In this document: piece after piece, positions 1-7,325 of the stretch | Layout of the letters: the number at the start of each line of letters is the position of its first letter | How positions within the stretch are numbered: position 1 is the first letter of the stretch | NCBI GenBank assembly: GCA_002351705.1 | Contig: DEHC01000087.1 | Location: 16,367-39,460, forward strand | Reading direction: 5' to 3' | Source: Gammaproteobacteria bacterium UBA2810 | GTDB taxonomy: Bacteria > Pseudomonadota > Gammaproteobacteria > Enterobacterales > Succinivibrionaceae | Length of the DNA: 23,094 nt | Program-made: the position numbers and the translations under genes | The notes under the pieces: generated by a model | The model's database searches: none | What the model saw: only the letters and a program-made list of their open reading frames with translations | Told to the model about the DNA's origin: nothing

Positions 1-1520
1 GCAGTCGCATCAGGAACGGCAGGAGCACCGGCTGCCGGAGTCTCCTCAAGCACAGCCTCTCCGGAACCTGCAGGATCCTTGACCGTATCGCCTACGTTCT
101 TGCTCATGAGGTCATTGACGGTGAGCTTAGTATGGCCCTTTCCGCCGCCAGCGAGGCGCTTGAGATCGGAAACGGAGACCTTGTCGAGTCCCTTCTTCGC
201 GCGCATCATGTTGAGAACGAATACTGCGCCCGGGACAAGCCCGATGAGGATGAGGATCAGTACGGCAAGCCCTATGATGCCGCCCAGGCCGGAGTCATCA
301 TCGGCGGCACCGGTATTTCCGGCTCCCTGCTGCGGAAGCGGCTTCTGCACCGGCCTCGGGGTCAGATCCCTGATGATGCCGCGCACCTCATTCGGGTTCA
401 TGTCAGCAGTTGAGCGGACAACGGCGAAGCGGCGCGCCTCCTGGTCGAGGGTGATTATGTAGTAGTGGTAGGCATCTGCTCCGGAGAGCGGAACCGAGCA
501 GCTCACAATCTTTCCGTAATGGGGCTGGAAGGAGCGCTCGGTTACAGTGCCGCGGCAGATCGGATCCTTAGAGATCCGGTCGGCTATCTCGGAATCGTTA
601 TTGAGGGTCTCGCCGCCGACGTCGCCCTCTATGGTGTAGGCAAGGGCGGAGGCGTCAACCGAGAACTTGTCCTGTCCTGCCTCGGTCTTGTCCGGAACCA
701 GGCTGAGGAATGCCTTCCTCACGACCTTGCCGTCCCTCTTCGCCCTGTCCCAGATGCTGCCGTTCCGGAGCTTATTGAGGATCCCGGAGTCATCGGCCAT
801 GCCGAGGAGGTAAAGCCCTCCTGCGGCGTCGAGCGCTGCCTGCCTTGTCAGCTGCTCCTTCGCTCCTTTGTCAAGTCCGGCGAACTCCTTTGTGAATGTC
901 TTGGTGAACCAGACCGATGACACATTGCTGACCTGGTCGATGCTGCTGTAGAACTCATCGCCGTTCGCCTCTGGCTCGAGTTTCAGGAGTATAGCGGTGG
1001 CGCCGAGCTCGTTCTTCTTGCTGTCCCTGACGTCGCGGAAGGCCATCACGTAGTCCTCTCCGCCTACGGAGCAGGTGAGCGCGTCGCCGTCCTTCTGCAC
1101 CAGGGTGAGCTCCGCCGTGCTGTCACCGAGGTCATGGCAGAAGCCCGACTTCTTGAACATGACGGAGAGCTCATGCGAGGGAGAGCCGCTCTTCATGACT
1201 GACTCCGAGCCGCCGTCCTTGCCGGTGAATGATGGATCTGCCGATGAGACCAGGGGAGCATCGCCCTCAACGTAGAACCCCGTGATCTCGGCGTAAACCT
1301 TCCCGCCCTTCGAGTAGACTATGCTGGTCGAGCCGTCCGCGTTGAGCCTTGTCGCGCTTATGGAAATCCCCGCTCCGGCATCGGAGGGGAAAACCTGTCC
1401 TCCCGACATGCCGGGGAAAAGTGCCGTGTCTATAAATCCGCCTGCGGCATATGCCGGTGCGGAGACGGAGAAGGATGCCGCGGCGGAGGCGGCGAGAACC
1501 AGAGTCAACAGTTTATTCAT
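1..1520 (-). CDS. Exported single-pass membrane protein of unknown function (3' end beyond window)
   Basis: The frame opens at an ATG at 1518-1520 and stays open for 506 codons to the left edge, so the C-terminus is missing. Residues 1-26 form a signal peptide (short basic start, Leu/Ala core, ending near PAYA). A long polar domain of about 380 residues follows, with few cysteines (in GFC, LTC, PIC and VSC contexts). A Gln/Pro-rich linker comes next, then one hydrophobic helix at about residues 411-436 followed by Arg and Lys. The rest is a cytoplasmic tail, basic at first and then rich in Ala, Pro, Glu and Val. This predicts a type I topology with a periplasmic sensor-like or scaffold domain. 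I recognise no family. Only a weak GGA ribosome-binding match precedes the start. The gene follows another exported protein in the same direction. Confidence is high that it is a gene and nil for its function. Confidence 0.85.
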   Translation of the reverse strand, partial: MNKLLTLVLAASAAASFSVSAPAYAAGGFIDTALFPGMSGGQVFPSDAGAGISISATRLNADGSTSIVYSKGGKVYAEITGFYVEGDAPLVSSADPSFTGKDGGSESVMKSGSPSHELSVMFKKSGFCHDLGDSTAELTLVQKDGDALTCSVGGEDYVMAFRDVRDSKKNELGATAILLKLEPEANGDEFYSSIDQVSNVSSVWFTKTFTKEFAGLDKGAKEQLTRQAALDAAGGLYLLGMADDSGILNKLRNGSIWDRAKRDGKVVRKAFLSLVPDKTEAGQDKFSVDASALAYTIEGDVGGETLNNDSEIADRISKDPICRGTVTERSFQPHYGKIVSCSVPLSGADAYHYYIITLDQEARRFAVVRSTADMNPNEVRGIIRDLTPRPVQKPLPQQGAGNTGAADDDSGLGGIIGLAVLILILIGLVPGAVFVLNMMRAKKGLDKVSVSDLKRLAGGGKGHTKLTVNDLMSKNVGDTVKDPAGSGEAVLEETPAAGAPAVPDAT

Positions 1521-1659
1521 CTGACGGATTCCGGCAGGTTCAGGGAGAACCGGCCGTCCTATGCTGTGTCAATAATATAACCGGGCAAAATTCCGGACAT
1601 CACCTCCCCGATTATAAAGGGAACAGCCGGCATAATTAAGTTAGCTGTCCTGCATTTTG

Positions 1660-1702
1660 AAAAAAAACGTGCGGGGACGGTTGACAGCGGGAGCGGCGCA
1701 CG
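1660..1702 (-). terminator. Possible terminator downstream of the 1729-2457 gene
   Basis: On the minus strand, arms CGTGCG (1697-1702) and CGCACG (1668-1673) can pair, and a run of eight T follows (1660-1667). The loop is long (23 bases) and GC-rich, so the exact fold is uncertain, but the position between two minus-strand genes fits a terminator. Confidence 0.4.
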
Positions 1703-1728
1703 GCCGCCCCGTGAATCAGGAATGAGTG

Positions 1729-2457
1729 TTATCTGCAGTTGGAGCGGTCGAGGACGATGTCGAACGAGGTGCCGGCGCCGTTCCCGTAGCGGTAGATAAT
1801 TCCGGTGAGATGCCCTGCGGCAAGCTCGCCCTTCATTGACGAGAAGCGGCAGAGCATCTCGGCGGCCTTCCGGCTGTTCTTCTTCATGGATCCGAGTGCG
1901 CCCTCTTCCGACGCCTCATGGAGAAGGACCACTTTCCCGTGCCCGCCGAAGGCGACGTCCTTCAGGCTGATGCTGCCCTTCCCCGAGACCGAGGCAAGGA
2001 GGCCCTTCCTTATTCCGGGGATGTAGAACCCCTTAAGATAGGGATCGGTGTAGACGCCGTCCTTCCCGACCGAGGCGGCGGATGCCTTCCTCACCGTATC
2101 CGCGCAGGTCTCTGGCCTGATGGTCACGGGAAGATCCCCCTTCTTCCCACCGTAAACGTAGGTGATTTCACGGAACCTTTTTAGGTCTCCCGCGGACTCA
2201 TATGCCCGGCAGAGGGCCGAGGCGAGGAAAAGCGAGGTGTCATTGCGGGAGACCGACTCATCAAAGTCCGCCTGCCCGACCGTAACCTTCAGCACGCCGT
2301 CAGCGGGAGCCTCGGCGCCCTTGATGCCGCTCTCGGCGGTGAGGAGCTCAGGGATGTAGGTCTTTTTGAGCTCGTCCGCCGTATAGATCCCGACCGAGGC
2401 GGAGGATGCGAATGAAGTGAGCAGCAATGCTGCCGCAAGGTATGCGGTTCTGTTCAA
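1729..2457 (-). CDS. Small secreted protein of unknown function
   Basis: This 242-residue protein has a clear signal peptide (residues 1 to about 20, a Leu/Ala core ending in SSA). The mature part is soluble, with no further membrane helix. It has four cysteines (in LCRAY, ETCAD, MLCRF and a C-terminal NCR) that could form disulfides in the periplasm. The start is a TTG at 2455-2457; an AGGAG ribosome-binding site lies about eight bases upstream and the signal peptide begins right there, so TTG is preferred over any internal ATG. I recognise no domain. It sits between the large exported membrane protein and a tRNA-Phe gene, all on the minus strand. A shared role with the neighbouring exported protein is possible but unsupported. 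Confidence 0.8.
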   Translation of the reverse strand: MNRTAYLAAALLLTSFASSASVGIYTADELKKTYIPELLTAESGIKGAEAPADGVLKVTVGQADFDESVSRNDTSLFLASALCRAYESAGDLKRFREITYVYGGKKGDLPVTIRPETCADTVRKASAASVGKDGVYTDPYLKGFYIPGIRKGLLASVSGKGSISLKDVAFGGHGKVVLLHEASEEGALGSMKKNSRKAAEMLCRFSSMKGELAAGHLTGIIYRYGNGAGTSFDIVLDRSNCR

Positions 2458-2636
2458 TTTTGTTCTCCTTTTACGAGTGCTTTAAGCAATTACTGTCAAT
2501 AAGGGAAAGCATAATACCCGAACAAGGACAAAACTGAAAAGGACGGCAGAAAACAGAGAGAAAGACCAGACTGCAGTAAGAAATGACAGCAGAATTAGAA
2601 CCGTGATTTCGAAATAGGAAAAAGTGAGACTTTCTG

Positions 2637-2715
2637 AATGGTGCCCGGAACCGGAATCGAACCAGTGACACGGTGATTTTCAATCACCTGCTCTACCGAC
2701 TGAGCTATCTGGGCA
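2637..2715. repeat. Left arm of 79-bp perfect inverted repeat (tRNA-Phe copy 1)
   Basis: This stretch is the exact reverse complement of 6964-7042. The identity covers the whole tRNA-Phe gene plus one base before it and two after it. Flanking bases diverge at once, so the repeat is the tRNA itself and not a larger duplication. Confidence 0.9.
2639..2714 (-). tRNA. tRNA-Phe (GAA), copy 1
   Basis: A 76-base cloverleaf with an encoded CCA end. The anticodon stem GGTGA/TCACC closes a loop TTGAAAA with anticodon GAA. The T-loop is TTCGATT. Acceptor arms GCCCAGA and TCCGGGC pair except for A5 opposite C68, where E. coli tRNA-Phe has G5-C68. The sequence is identical to the plus-strand copy at 6965-7040. 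It has its own promoter and appears to be monocistronic. Confidence 0.97.
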
Positions 2716-2734
2716 TTAAGTTTTGACGGGTGCT

Positions 2735-2763
2735 ATTATGCTATATCGGGAGCAATGAGTCAA
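2735..2763 (-). promoter_or_regulatory. Promoter of tRNA-Phe copy 1
   Basis: On the minus strand, -35 TTGACT (2758-2763) and -10 CATAAT (2735-2740) are separated by exactly 17 bases. The predicted start lies about 15 bases before the mature tRNA 5' end. It is a close match to a sigma-70 promoter. Confidence 0.75.
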
Positions 2764-2775
2764 GCGTTTTCTTCC

Positions 2776-2821
2776 AAAAAATTCCGGACGGCCGCTGAAT
2801 GCTCCCGGGACCGTCCGGAAT
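2776..2821 (-). terminator. Terminator of the DUF535-priA-cobB operon
   Basis: On the minus strand the 11-base arms ATTCCGGACGG and CCGTCCGGAAT (plus positions 2811-2821 and 2781-2791) pair perfectly and run into a T-tract (2776-2781). It begins about 28 bases after the cobB stop codon and lies just upstream of the tRNA-Phe promoter, so it insulates the two units. Confidence 0.85.
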
Positions 2822-2848
2822 CTGAAGCCCTCCGGCATTTCCCCGGGC

Positions 2849-3586
2849 TCAGGACCTCGCGGGAAGGGACTCGATGAAGCTGTCGCCGTCCTTAAGGAGC
2901 GAGTCAACGAACTTCGGGAGCGTCGTCCCGGCCTTCCCGTAAACGGACTTCCTGAAATAGCCTGCCTGCTCGCTTGCCGAGAGGTTGAACTCGACGTTCA
3001 CCGCGCCCCTCGACGCCGCGATCCGCGCAAACCCAGCCGCCGGGTAGACGACGCCCGACGTCCCGACCGCAAGGAAAAGGTCTGCGCTCCATAGCGCCTC
3101 CTCGATCTCCTCCATGTGGTAGGGGATCTCCTCGAAGAACACGATGTGCGGCCTTACGGTGCCCTTCGCCCCGCAGTGCGGGCAGTCCTCGCGCGGCGCG
3201 ACATCGCGGTCGCAGGGGAAGACCGTGCCGCAGCGCGGGCAGTAAATCTCGGTGAGCGATCCGTGCATGTGGTAAAGATTCTCCGATCCGGCGCGCTCGT
3301 GCAGGTTGTCGATGTTCTGGGTGACCAGCGTCACGCTCCCCTTCTTCCACTCCTTCTGCAGCCTCGCGACCGCGAAATGGGCGGGGTTCGGCTCCACGTT
3401 ATGGAGGTTCCTCCTCATGGTGTTGTAGAAGTTCTCCACAGTCGCGGGATCGCGCTCGAGCGCGGAGGGTACGCAGACGTCCTCGATGCGGTGGTTCTCC
3501 CAGAGCCCGGTCTCGGAGCGGAACACCGGTATGCCGGACTCCGCGGAGATGCCTGCTCCGGTCAGGATGACGATATTCTTAATCAT
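2849..3586 (-). CDS. cobB: NAD-dependent protein deacylase, CobB/Sir2 class III sirtuin
   Basis: The 245-residue protein removes acyl groups from protein lysines in the cytoplasm, using NAD and releasing nicotinamide and O-acyl-ADP-ribose. The NAD-binding GAGISAESGIPVFR motif is at residues 10-23, TQNIDNLH at 89-96, the catalytic histidine is H108 (in HMHG), and zinc cysteines are C116, C119, C135 and C138. GTSGVVYPAAGF near the C-terminal end is typical of CobB. In E. coli CobB and human SIRT5 the acyl-acid pocket has Tyr and Arg three residues apart (Y-x-x-R). Here Y54 is kept but the aligned Arg is M57, so desuccinylation may be reduced while deacetylation remains. GGAGG lies nine bases before the ATG. 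It is the last gene of an operon, 33 bases after priA and before a strong terminator. Confidence 0.95.
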   Translation of the reverse strand: MIKNIVILTGAGISAESGIPVFRSETGLWENHRIEDVCVPSALERDPATVENFYNTMRRNLHNVEPNPAHFAVARLQKEWKKGSVTLVTQNIDNLHERAGSENLYHMHGSLTEIYCPRCGTVFPCDRDVAPREDCPHCGAKGTVRPHIVFFEEIPYHMEEIEEALWSADLFLAVGTSGVVYPAAGFARIAASRGAVNVEFNLSASEQAGYFRKSVYGKAGTTLPKFVDSLLKDGDSFIESLPARS

Positions 3587-3619
3587 GATGCCTTTCCTCC
3601 TTTATCGAATCCTCTGATC

Positions 3620-5866
3620 TCAGTCAAGGACGCTCCGCGGATCAATGTCCGCCGACCACCTCACGATGCCGCGCCCCGGCAGGCGGTCAATGAGCGGCCC
3701 CGCGGCCGAGAGCGTGCGGTGGAGCGGCCTGCGCGCCGCGGACGAAATCATGATGAGGACCCGGTACCTTCCCGCGAGCTTCTCCATGCGGGCCGGGACC
3801 GGCGGCTCGGCGCTCACGCCCTCCCCAAGGTGCTCCGAGATGATTTTGAACGCATTCTCGGCAAATGCCATGACATCATCCGGATTCTGTGACTCAAAGC
3901 GCAGAAGCGCCTGCCTGGAGTACGGCGGGAGCGACATGCTGCGCCTCACGGCAAGGGCCTCCTCCGCGAAGGCGTCGTAGCCCTTCGAGACGATGGTCTG
4001 AAGCACCGCGTGATCCGGATAGAAGGACTGCACGGCGACCGTGCAGGGAAGAGCGCTGCGTCCGGTTCTTCCCGCGACCTGGGTGTAGAGCGCCGCGAGA
4101 TCCTCCGCTGCCCGGAAATCCTCCGAGAAGAGCGAGCTGTCGATGTTGAGAATCGCGGCAAGCGTCACGTTCGGGAAATCGTGCCCCTTCGCGAGGATCT
4201 GCGTGCCGATGATTATCCGGTAGCGTCCCGCCCTGATCCCCTCGACCGCCGCCTCAAGGCTCCCCCGCCTTTTCGTGGTGTCGCGGTCAACCCTCACCAC
4301 GGGATAACCCGGGAAAATCTTCTCCGCGGCCGCCGCGAGCTGCTCCGTGCCGGTGCCGAGGACGGTGAGGTTCCCAGAGCCGCACGAAGGGCATCTTTCA
4401 GGCGGCCTGAAAAAAGCCTCACAGTGATGGCATACGAGGCGGTTCTCCTGCCGGTGGTAGGTGAGATGCGAGTCGCAGTTCGGGCAGTCGAACACCTTGC
4501 CGCAGTCGGCGCAGACCATCACCGGGGCAAAGCCGCGGCGGTTCAGGAAAAAGAGCACCTGGTGCCCCGCCTCAAGCTCGCGCCCCGCAAGACCGATGAG
4601 CGCCGGGGAGAGTCCTGAGACGAGCCTCGTGCCGCGCACATCGATGATCTTCCGCTCCACGTGCCCCTCAGCCGCCGCTCCGGCGCGCCTCGTGAGGCGG
4701 AGGAGCCGGTAGCGGCCTGACATGGCGTTCGCGAGGCTCTCGAACGAGGGCGTCGCGCTCCCGAGGACTACCGGGCACTTCGCGAGGCTGCCGCGGAACA
4801 CGGCGAGATCGCGCGCGTTGTAGCGGCAGCCGTCATCCTGCTTGTATGACTCGTCATGCTCCTCGTCGACGATGATGAGGCGGAGGTTCCGGAACGGCGT
4901 GAATATCGCCGAGCGGGTGCCCACGAGCACCGCGGCGCTCCCGTCAGCCATGGAGAGGTAGGCGTCAAGCCTGTCCCCGTCGGAGAGCCCCGAGTGGGTG
5001 ACGGCGACCGGGACGCGGAAGCGCCTCATGAACCGCGCGAGCGTCTGCGGTGTCAGGCTTATCTCCGGAACCATCACGAGGGCCTGTCCGCCCGATCTCA
5101 CGACCTTCTCGATGAGCTGCAGGTAAATCTCGGTCTTCCCCGATCCGGTGACGCCCTCGAGGAGGAACACGCCGAAGCCCTCCTGGGCCGAGACCGTGCA
5201 GAAGGCGGAGCGCTGCTCCCCGTTGAGCTCCTTGCGGTCCGTGACATTGACCGGCTCCCTCATGGTCCGCCAGTCAGGGGCAATGCTCCGGAGATCAAGC
5301 CCCTCGATTATCCCTTTCCTGAGGAGCCCCTCGAGGACGGACGGGGAAATCCCCGCCTGTGTAAGCTGCCTCCGCGAGACCGCCGCGCCGTCACTGAGGA
5401 ATGACACCGCCGCCTTCTGCCTCTCTCCCCTCAGGTGCGTGACGTCAGCGCCCTCCATGAGGCGGAAGCCCGGCTCCGGCTTCTTCTTCGCGGGAGCTCC
5501 GGTCCTGAGGACTCTCGGCAGAGCAAGCGAGAAGATCTCACCCTCGGGCGCATGGTAGTAGCCTGATATGAAAAGGCAGAGCGAGATGACGTCCCCGTCC
5601 ATCACGGGCGAGCTGTCGATTATCCTGAGAACAGGGAGGATCCTCCCCTCAAAGCCCGCGGGCTTCTCTTTCCTGATCCTGACGCAGACGCCGGTGAGAG
5701 TGCGGCCGCTGAAGCTCACCTCAAGGCGCGAGCCCGGCGCAATGCCGGAGCCCTCAGGGGCCGTATAGGTGAAAAGCCCCGCTGCCATGGCGGGAACGGC
5801 GACAGAGGCATAGAGGACTCCCCCCTGCCCGGCGCCGCTTCCGAAGAGATCCGGCTCAGGCTGCAT
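3620..5866 (-). CDS. priA: Primosomal protein N', replication-restart helicase PriA
   Basis: The 748-residue superfamily 2 DNA helicase recognises stalled forks and recombination intermediates and reloads the replisome. The N-terminal 3'-end-binding domain has its core at residues 18-60. Walker A GVTGSGKT is at 238-245 and the DEEH box at 334-337. Eight zinc cysteines are visible at 452, 455, 461, 464, 479, 482, 492 and 495. Motif V (GTQILAKGHDFPN) is near 554 and motif VI (QVAGRTGRS) near 596. The C-terminus ends in DPRSVLD, close to other PriA proteins. Length is normal (E. coli about 732), with about 17 extra residues before the conserved start. The gene overlaps the upstream DUF535 gene by 11 bases, which suggests translational coupling. 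cobB follows. Confidence 0.97.
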   Translation of the reverse strand: MQPEPDLFGSGAGQGGVLYASVAVPAMAAGLFTYTAPEGSGIAPGSRLEVSFSGRTLTGVCVRIRKEKPAGFEGRILPVLRIIDSSPVMDGDVISLCLFISGYYHAPEGEIFSLALPRVLRTGAPAKKKPEPGFRLMEGADVTHLRGERQKAAVSFLSDGAAVSRRQLTQAGISPSVLEGLLRKGIIEGLDLRSIAPDWRTMREPVNVTDRKELNGEQRSAFCTVSAQEGFGVFLLEGVTGSGKTEIYLQLIEKVVRSGGQALVMVPEISLTPQTLARFMRRFRVPVAVTHSGLSDGDRLDAYLSMADGSAAVLVGTRSAIFTPFRNLRLIIVDEEHDESYKQDDGCRYNARDLAVFRGSLAKCPVVLGSATPSFESLANAMSGRYRLLRLTRRAGAAAEGHVERKIIDVRGTRLVSGLSPALIGLAGRELEAGHQVLFFLNRRGFAPVMVCADCGKVFDCPNCDSHLTYHRQENRLVCHHCEAFFRPPERCPSCGSGNLTVLGTGTEQLAAAAEKIFPGYPVVRVDRDTTKRRGSLEAAVEGIRAGRYRIIIGTQILAKGHDFPNVTLAAILNIDSSLFSEDFRAAEDLAALYTQVAGRTGRSALPCTVAVQSFYPDHAVLQTIVSKGYDAFAEEALAVRRSMSLPPYSRQALLRFESQNPDDVMAFAENAFKIISEHLGEGVSAEPPVPARMEKLAGRYRVLIMISSAARRPLHRTLSAAGPLIDRLPGRGIVRWSADIDPRSVLD

Positions 5867-6806
5867 CCCCGGCCTTCACGGCAAAGAGCTTCTGCACTGA
5901 GGCGTCAAGCTCGTCAAGGAGGGCATAGCGCTTACGGTAGAGCGAGCGCTTCTTCGAGGGGATGGAGGCGAGATCCTTCCGGGGCTCCGACGAGATCTCG
6001 GAGAATCCCTCCATATCGGTGTCCTTCGCCCCGAACGCTGCCCAGATTGCGTCATAGTCGCAGTAGACCTTGCGGCTCAGCTTCTTGTAGTGGAAGTCCT
6101 GGAACACGTGATGGGAGGTCTTGACGGCAACGACGCGCCTCGCTCCGCAGGCCTTCGCGAACATGAACACCAGATCAGTCACGAGGTGCATCGGGATGAG
6201 GCCGAACGCCTGGCGGGTGATGGTCCTGAGCGCGCCCTGGGGATCCTTCGCCGAGGGGTCGCAGCCCTGGATTGAGGTTATGGCAAGCGACATGGCGTCG
6301 CCGTCCTTCACGAAGCTGAACGCCGCGGAGTACATGCGCATGTCATTGGCGTCGACCACGGAGAAGGCAAGCTCCGCCTCGCGCCTGAAGGTTGAGCTCG
6401 CATGGAGTATCACATGGTACTCCGCCTCCTCCTCGTTCCTCCTCTGAAGCCTGAGGACCGGGATGCCGCCCGATGAGTAAAGGCGCCTTATATAGTTACG
6501 GTAGAGGCTTCCGAGCGTCTCGTAGTGGAAATAGATCTGATCGATTCTCTTCCTTATCGGGAGCCCCTTGCAGAAGTAGGGCCTGAAGGGCTTGTAGAAG
6601 ATCGCCGGCTCGATGTCGCCGATGTAGCGGAACTCCGGCCTCGAGAACAGATCGCAGAGCTTCCTGAAGCTGCGGCGGTGGAGAATCATGCGGAAAAAGG
6701 CATGGATCTCCCTCGTGACCCTCCGGCGCGGAAGATTGTCGTGCACCACGCGGTTCACATCGGGGATGGTGATGTTGCCCCTTTCTACCAGTTCTGACCA
6801 GATCAT
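5856..6806 (-). CDS. VirK/YbjX family protein (DUF535)
   Basis: A 316-residue protein with the features I associate with the VirK/YbjX (DUF535) family: an N-terminal basic region, the HYETLGSLY segment near residue 94, an I-x-S-I-Q-G motif near 179-184, and the GLIPMHLV segment where relatives have a conserved His/Gly-Leu-Arg-Pro region. No signal peptide or membrane helix is seen, so it is probably cytoplasmic or peripheral. Members in Salmonella, Shigella and Campylobacter have been linked to virulence and resistance to antimicrobial peptides; the biochemical activity is not known. The ATG at 6804-6806 has only a weak GAG upstream, but a good promoter lies nearby. It is the first gene of a DUF535-priA-cobB operon, an unexpected partner for replication restart. 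Confidence 0.8.
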   Translation of the reverse strand: MIWSELVERGNITIPDVNRVVHDNLPRRRVTREIHAFFRMILHRRSFRKLCDLFSRPEFRYIGDIEPAIFYKPFRPYFCKGLPIRKRIDQIYFHYETLGSLYRNYIRRLYSSGGIPVLRLQRRNEEEAEYHVILHASSTFRREAELAFSVVDANDMRMYSAAFSFVKDGDAMSLAITSIQGCDPSAKDPQGALRTITRQAFGLIPMHLVTDLVFMFAKACGARRVVAVKTSHHVFQDFHYKKLSRKVYCDYDAIWAAFGAKDTDMEGFSEISSEPRKDLASIPSKKRSLYRKRYALLDELDASVQKLFAVKAGDAA

Positions 6807-6834
6807 AGGACGCTCTCGAAAACTTTACTCAGTC

Positions 6835-6863
6835 AGTATAAAACACAAGCAGGCAAGTTGCAA
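6835..6863 (-). promoter_or_regulatory. Promoter of the DUF535-priA-cobB operon
   Basis: On the minus strand, -35 TTGCAA (6858-6863) and -10 TATACT (6835-6840) have a 17-base spacer. The predicted start is about 20 bases upstream of the DUF535 ATG. The -35 matches the consensus at four of six positions and the -10 at five of six. Confidence 0.6.
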
Positions 6864-6925
6864 AAAAGGACCGCTGAAATGTGAGCGGGCGGCGTCCGGA
6901 GCACTCCGGCTTAGGCAATTTCCGC

Positions 6926-6954
6926 TTGACAGGAAATTGCGCGGTGCGTACAAT
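6926..6954 (+). promoter_or_regulatory. Promoter of the tRNA-Phe/tRNA-Thr unit
   Basis: -35 TTGACA (6926-6931) is a perfect consensus and -10 TACAAT (6949-6954) matches five of six, with a 17-base spacer. The discriminator after the -10 is GC-rich (GTGCCCC), as is usual for stable-RNA promoters under stringent control. The tRNA begins 11 bases after the -10. Confidence 0.85.
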
Positions 6955-6963
6955 GTGCCCCGT

Positions 6964-7042
6964 TGCCCAGATAGCTCAGTCGGTAGAGCAGGTGATTGAA
7001 AATCACCGTGTCACTGGTTCGATTCCGGTTCCGGGCACCATT
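6964..7042. repeat. Right arm of 79-bp perfect inverted repeat (tRNA-Phe copy 2)
   Basis: Exact reverse complement of 2637-2715. About 4.25 kb lies between the two arms, including the promoters of both tRNA copies and the DUF535-priA-cobB operon. Confidence 0.9.
6965..7040 (+). tRNA. tRNA-Phe (GAA), copy 2
   Basis: Identical over all 76 bases to the minus-strand copy, including the encoded CCA and the A5-C68 mismatch in the acceptor stem. It heads a two-gene unit with tRNA-Thr, seven bases downstream. Confidence 0.97.
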
Positions 7043-7047
7043 TCTGA

Positions 7048-7123
7048 GCCGGCTTAGCTCAGTTGGTAGAGCAGCTGATTTGTAATCAGTTGGTCATCAG
7101 TTCGAATCCGTTAGCCGGCACCA
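7048..7123 (+). tRNA. tRNA-Thr (TGT)
   Basis: A 76-base cloverleaf with a perfect seven-pair acceptor stem (GCCGGCT/AGCCGGC), encoded CCA, anticodon loop TTTGTAA with anticodon TGT, and T-loop TTCGAAT. The T-stem as written (ATCAG/CCGTT) has two non-pairing positions, which is unusual. It closely resembles enterobacterial tRNA-Thr(UGU). It follows tRNA-Phe and should be cut from the same transcript. Confidence 0.95.
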
Positions 7124-7244
7124 CGCCGCATTCTTTTCCTGTTCTTCATTTATATTCCCTGCGTTCACTGCCACGGCACTCTTGCGTCAGTTTCCGTTCA
7201 GGCTGTCATGCTCTGCTTCCGCAGCAGGCATTGGAAAGAGGAAA

Positions 7245-7308
7245 GGCGCGGCGCACCTCTTAGGGCTCCGCCCCTTCTCCGGGGAAACTTTTCTCCGGCC
7301 GCCGCGCC
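7245..7308. repeat. GC-rich inverted repeat between tRNA-Thr and the convergent 7326-8120 gene
   Basis: GGCGCGGCG (7245-7253) pairs with CGCCGCGCC (7300-7308) over nine bases around a loop of about 46 bases. No T-tract follows on either strand. It may help separate the convergent tRNA and protein-coding units, but a terminator role is not shown. The rest of 7124-7325 has no credible gene. Confidence 0.35.
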
Positions 7309-7325
7309 GCTGCGGGCTCCTGGCT

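Noticed and set aside
2471..2683. 70-codon minus-strand frame
   Set aside because: It overlaps the tRNA-Phe gene and has no ribosome-binding site or family match.
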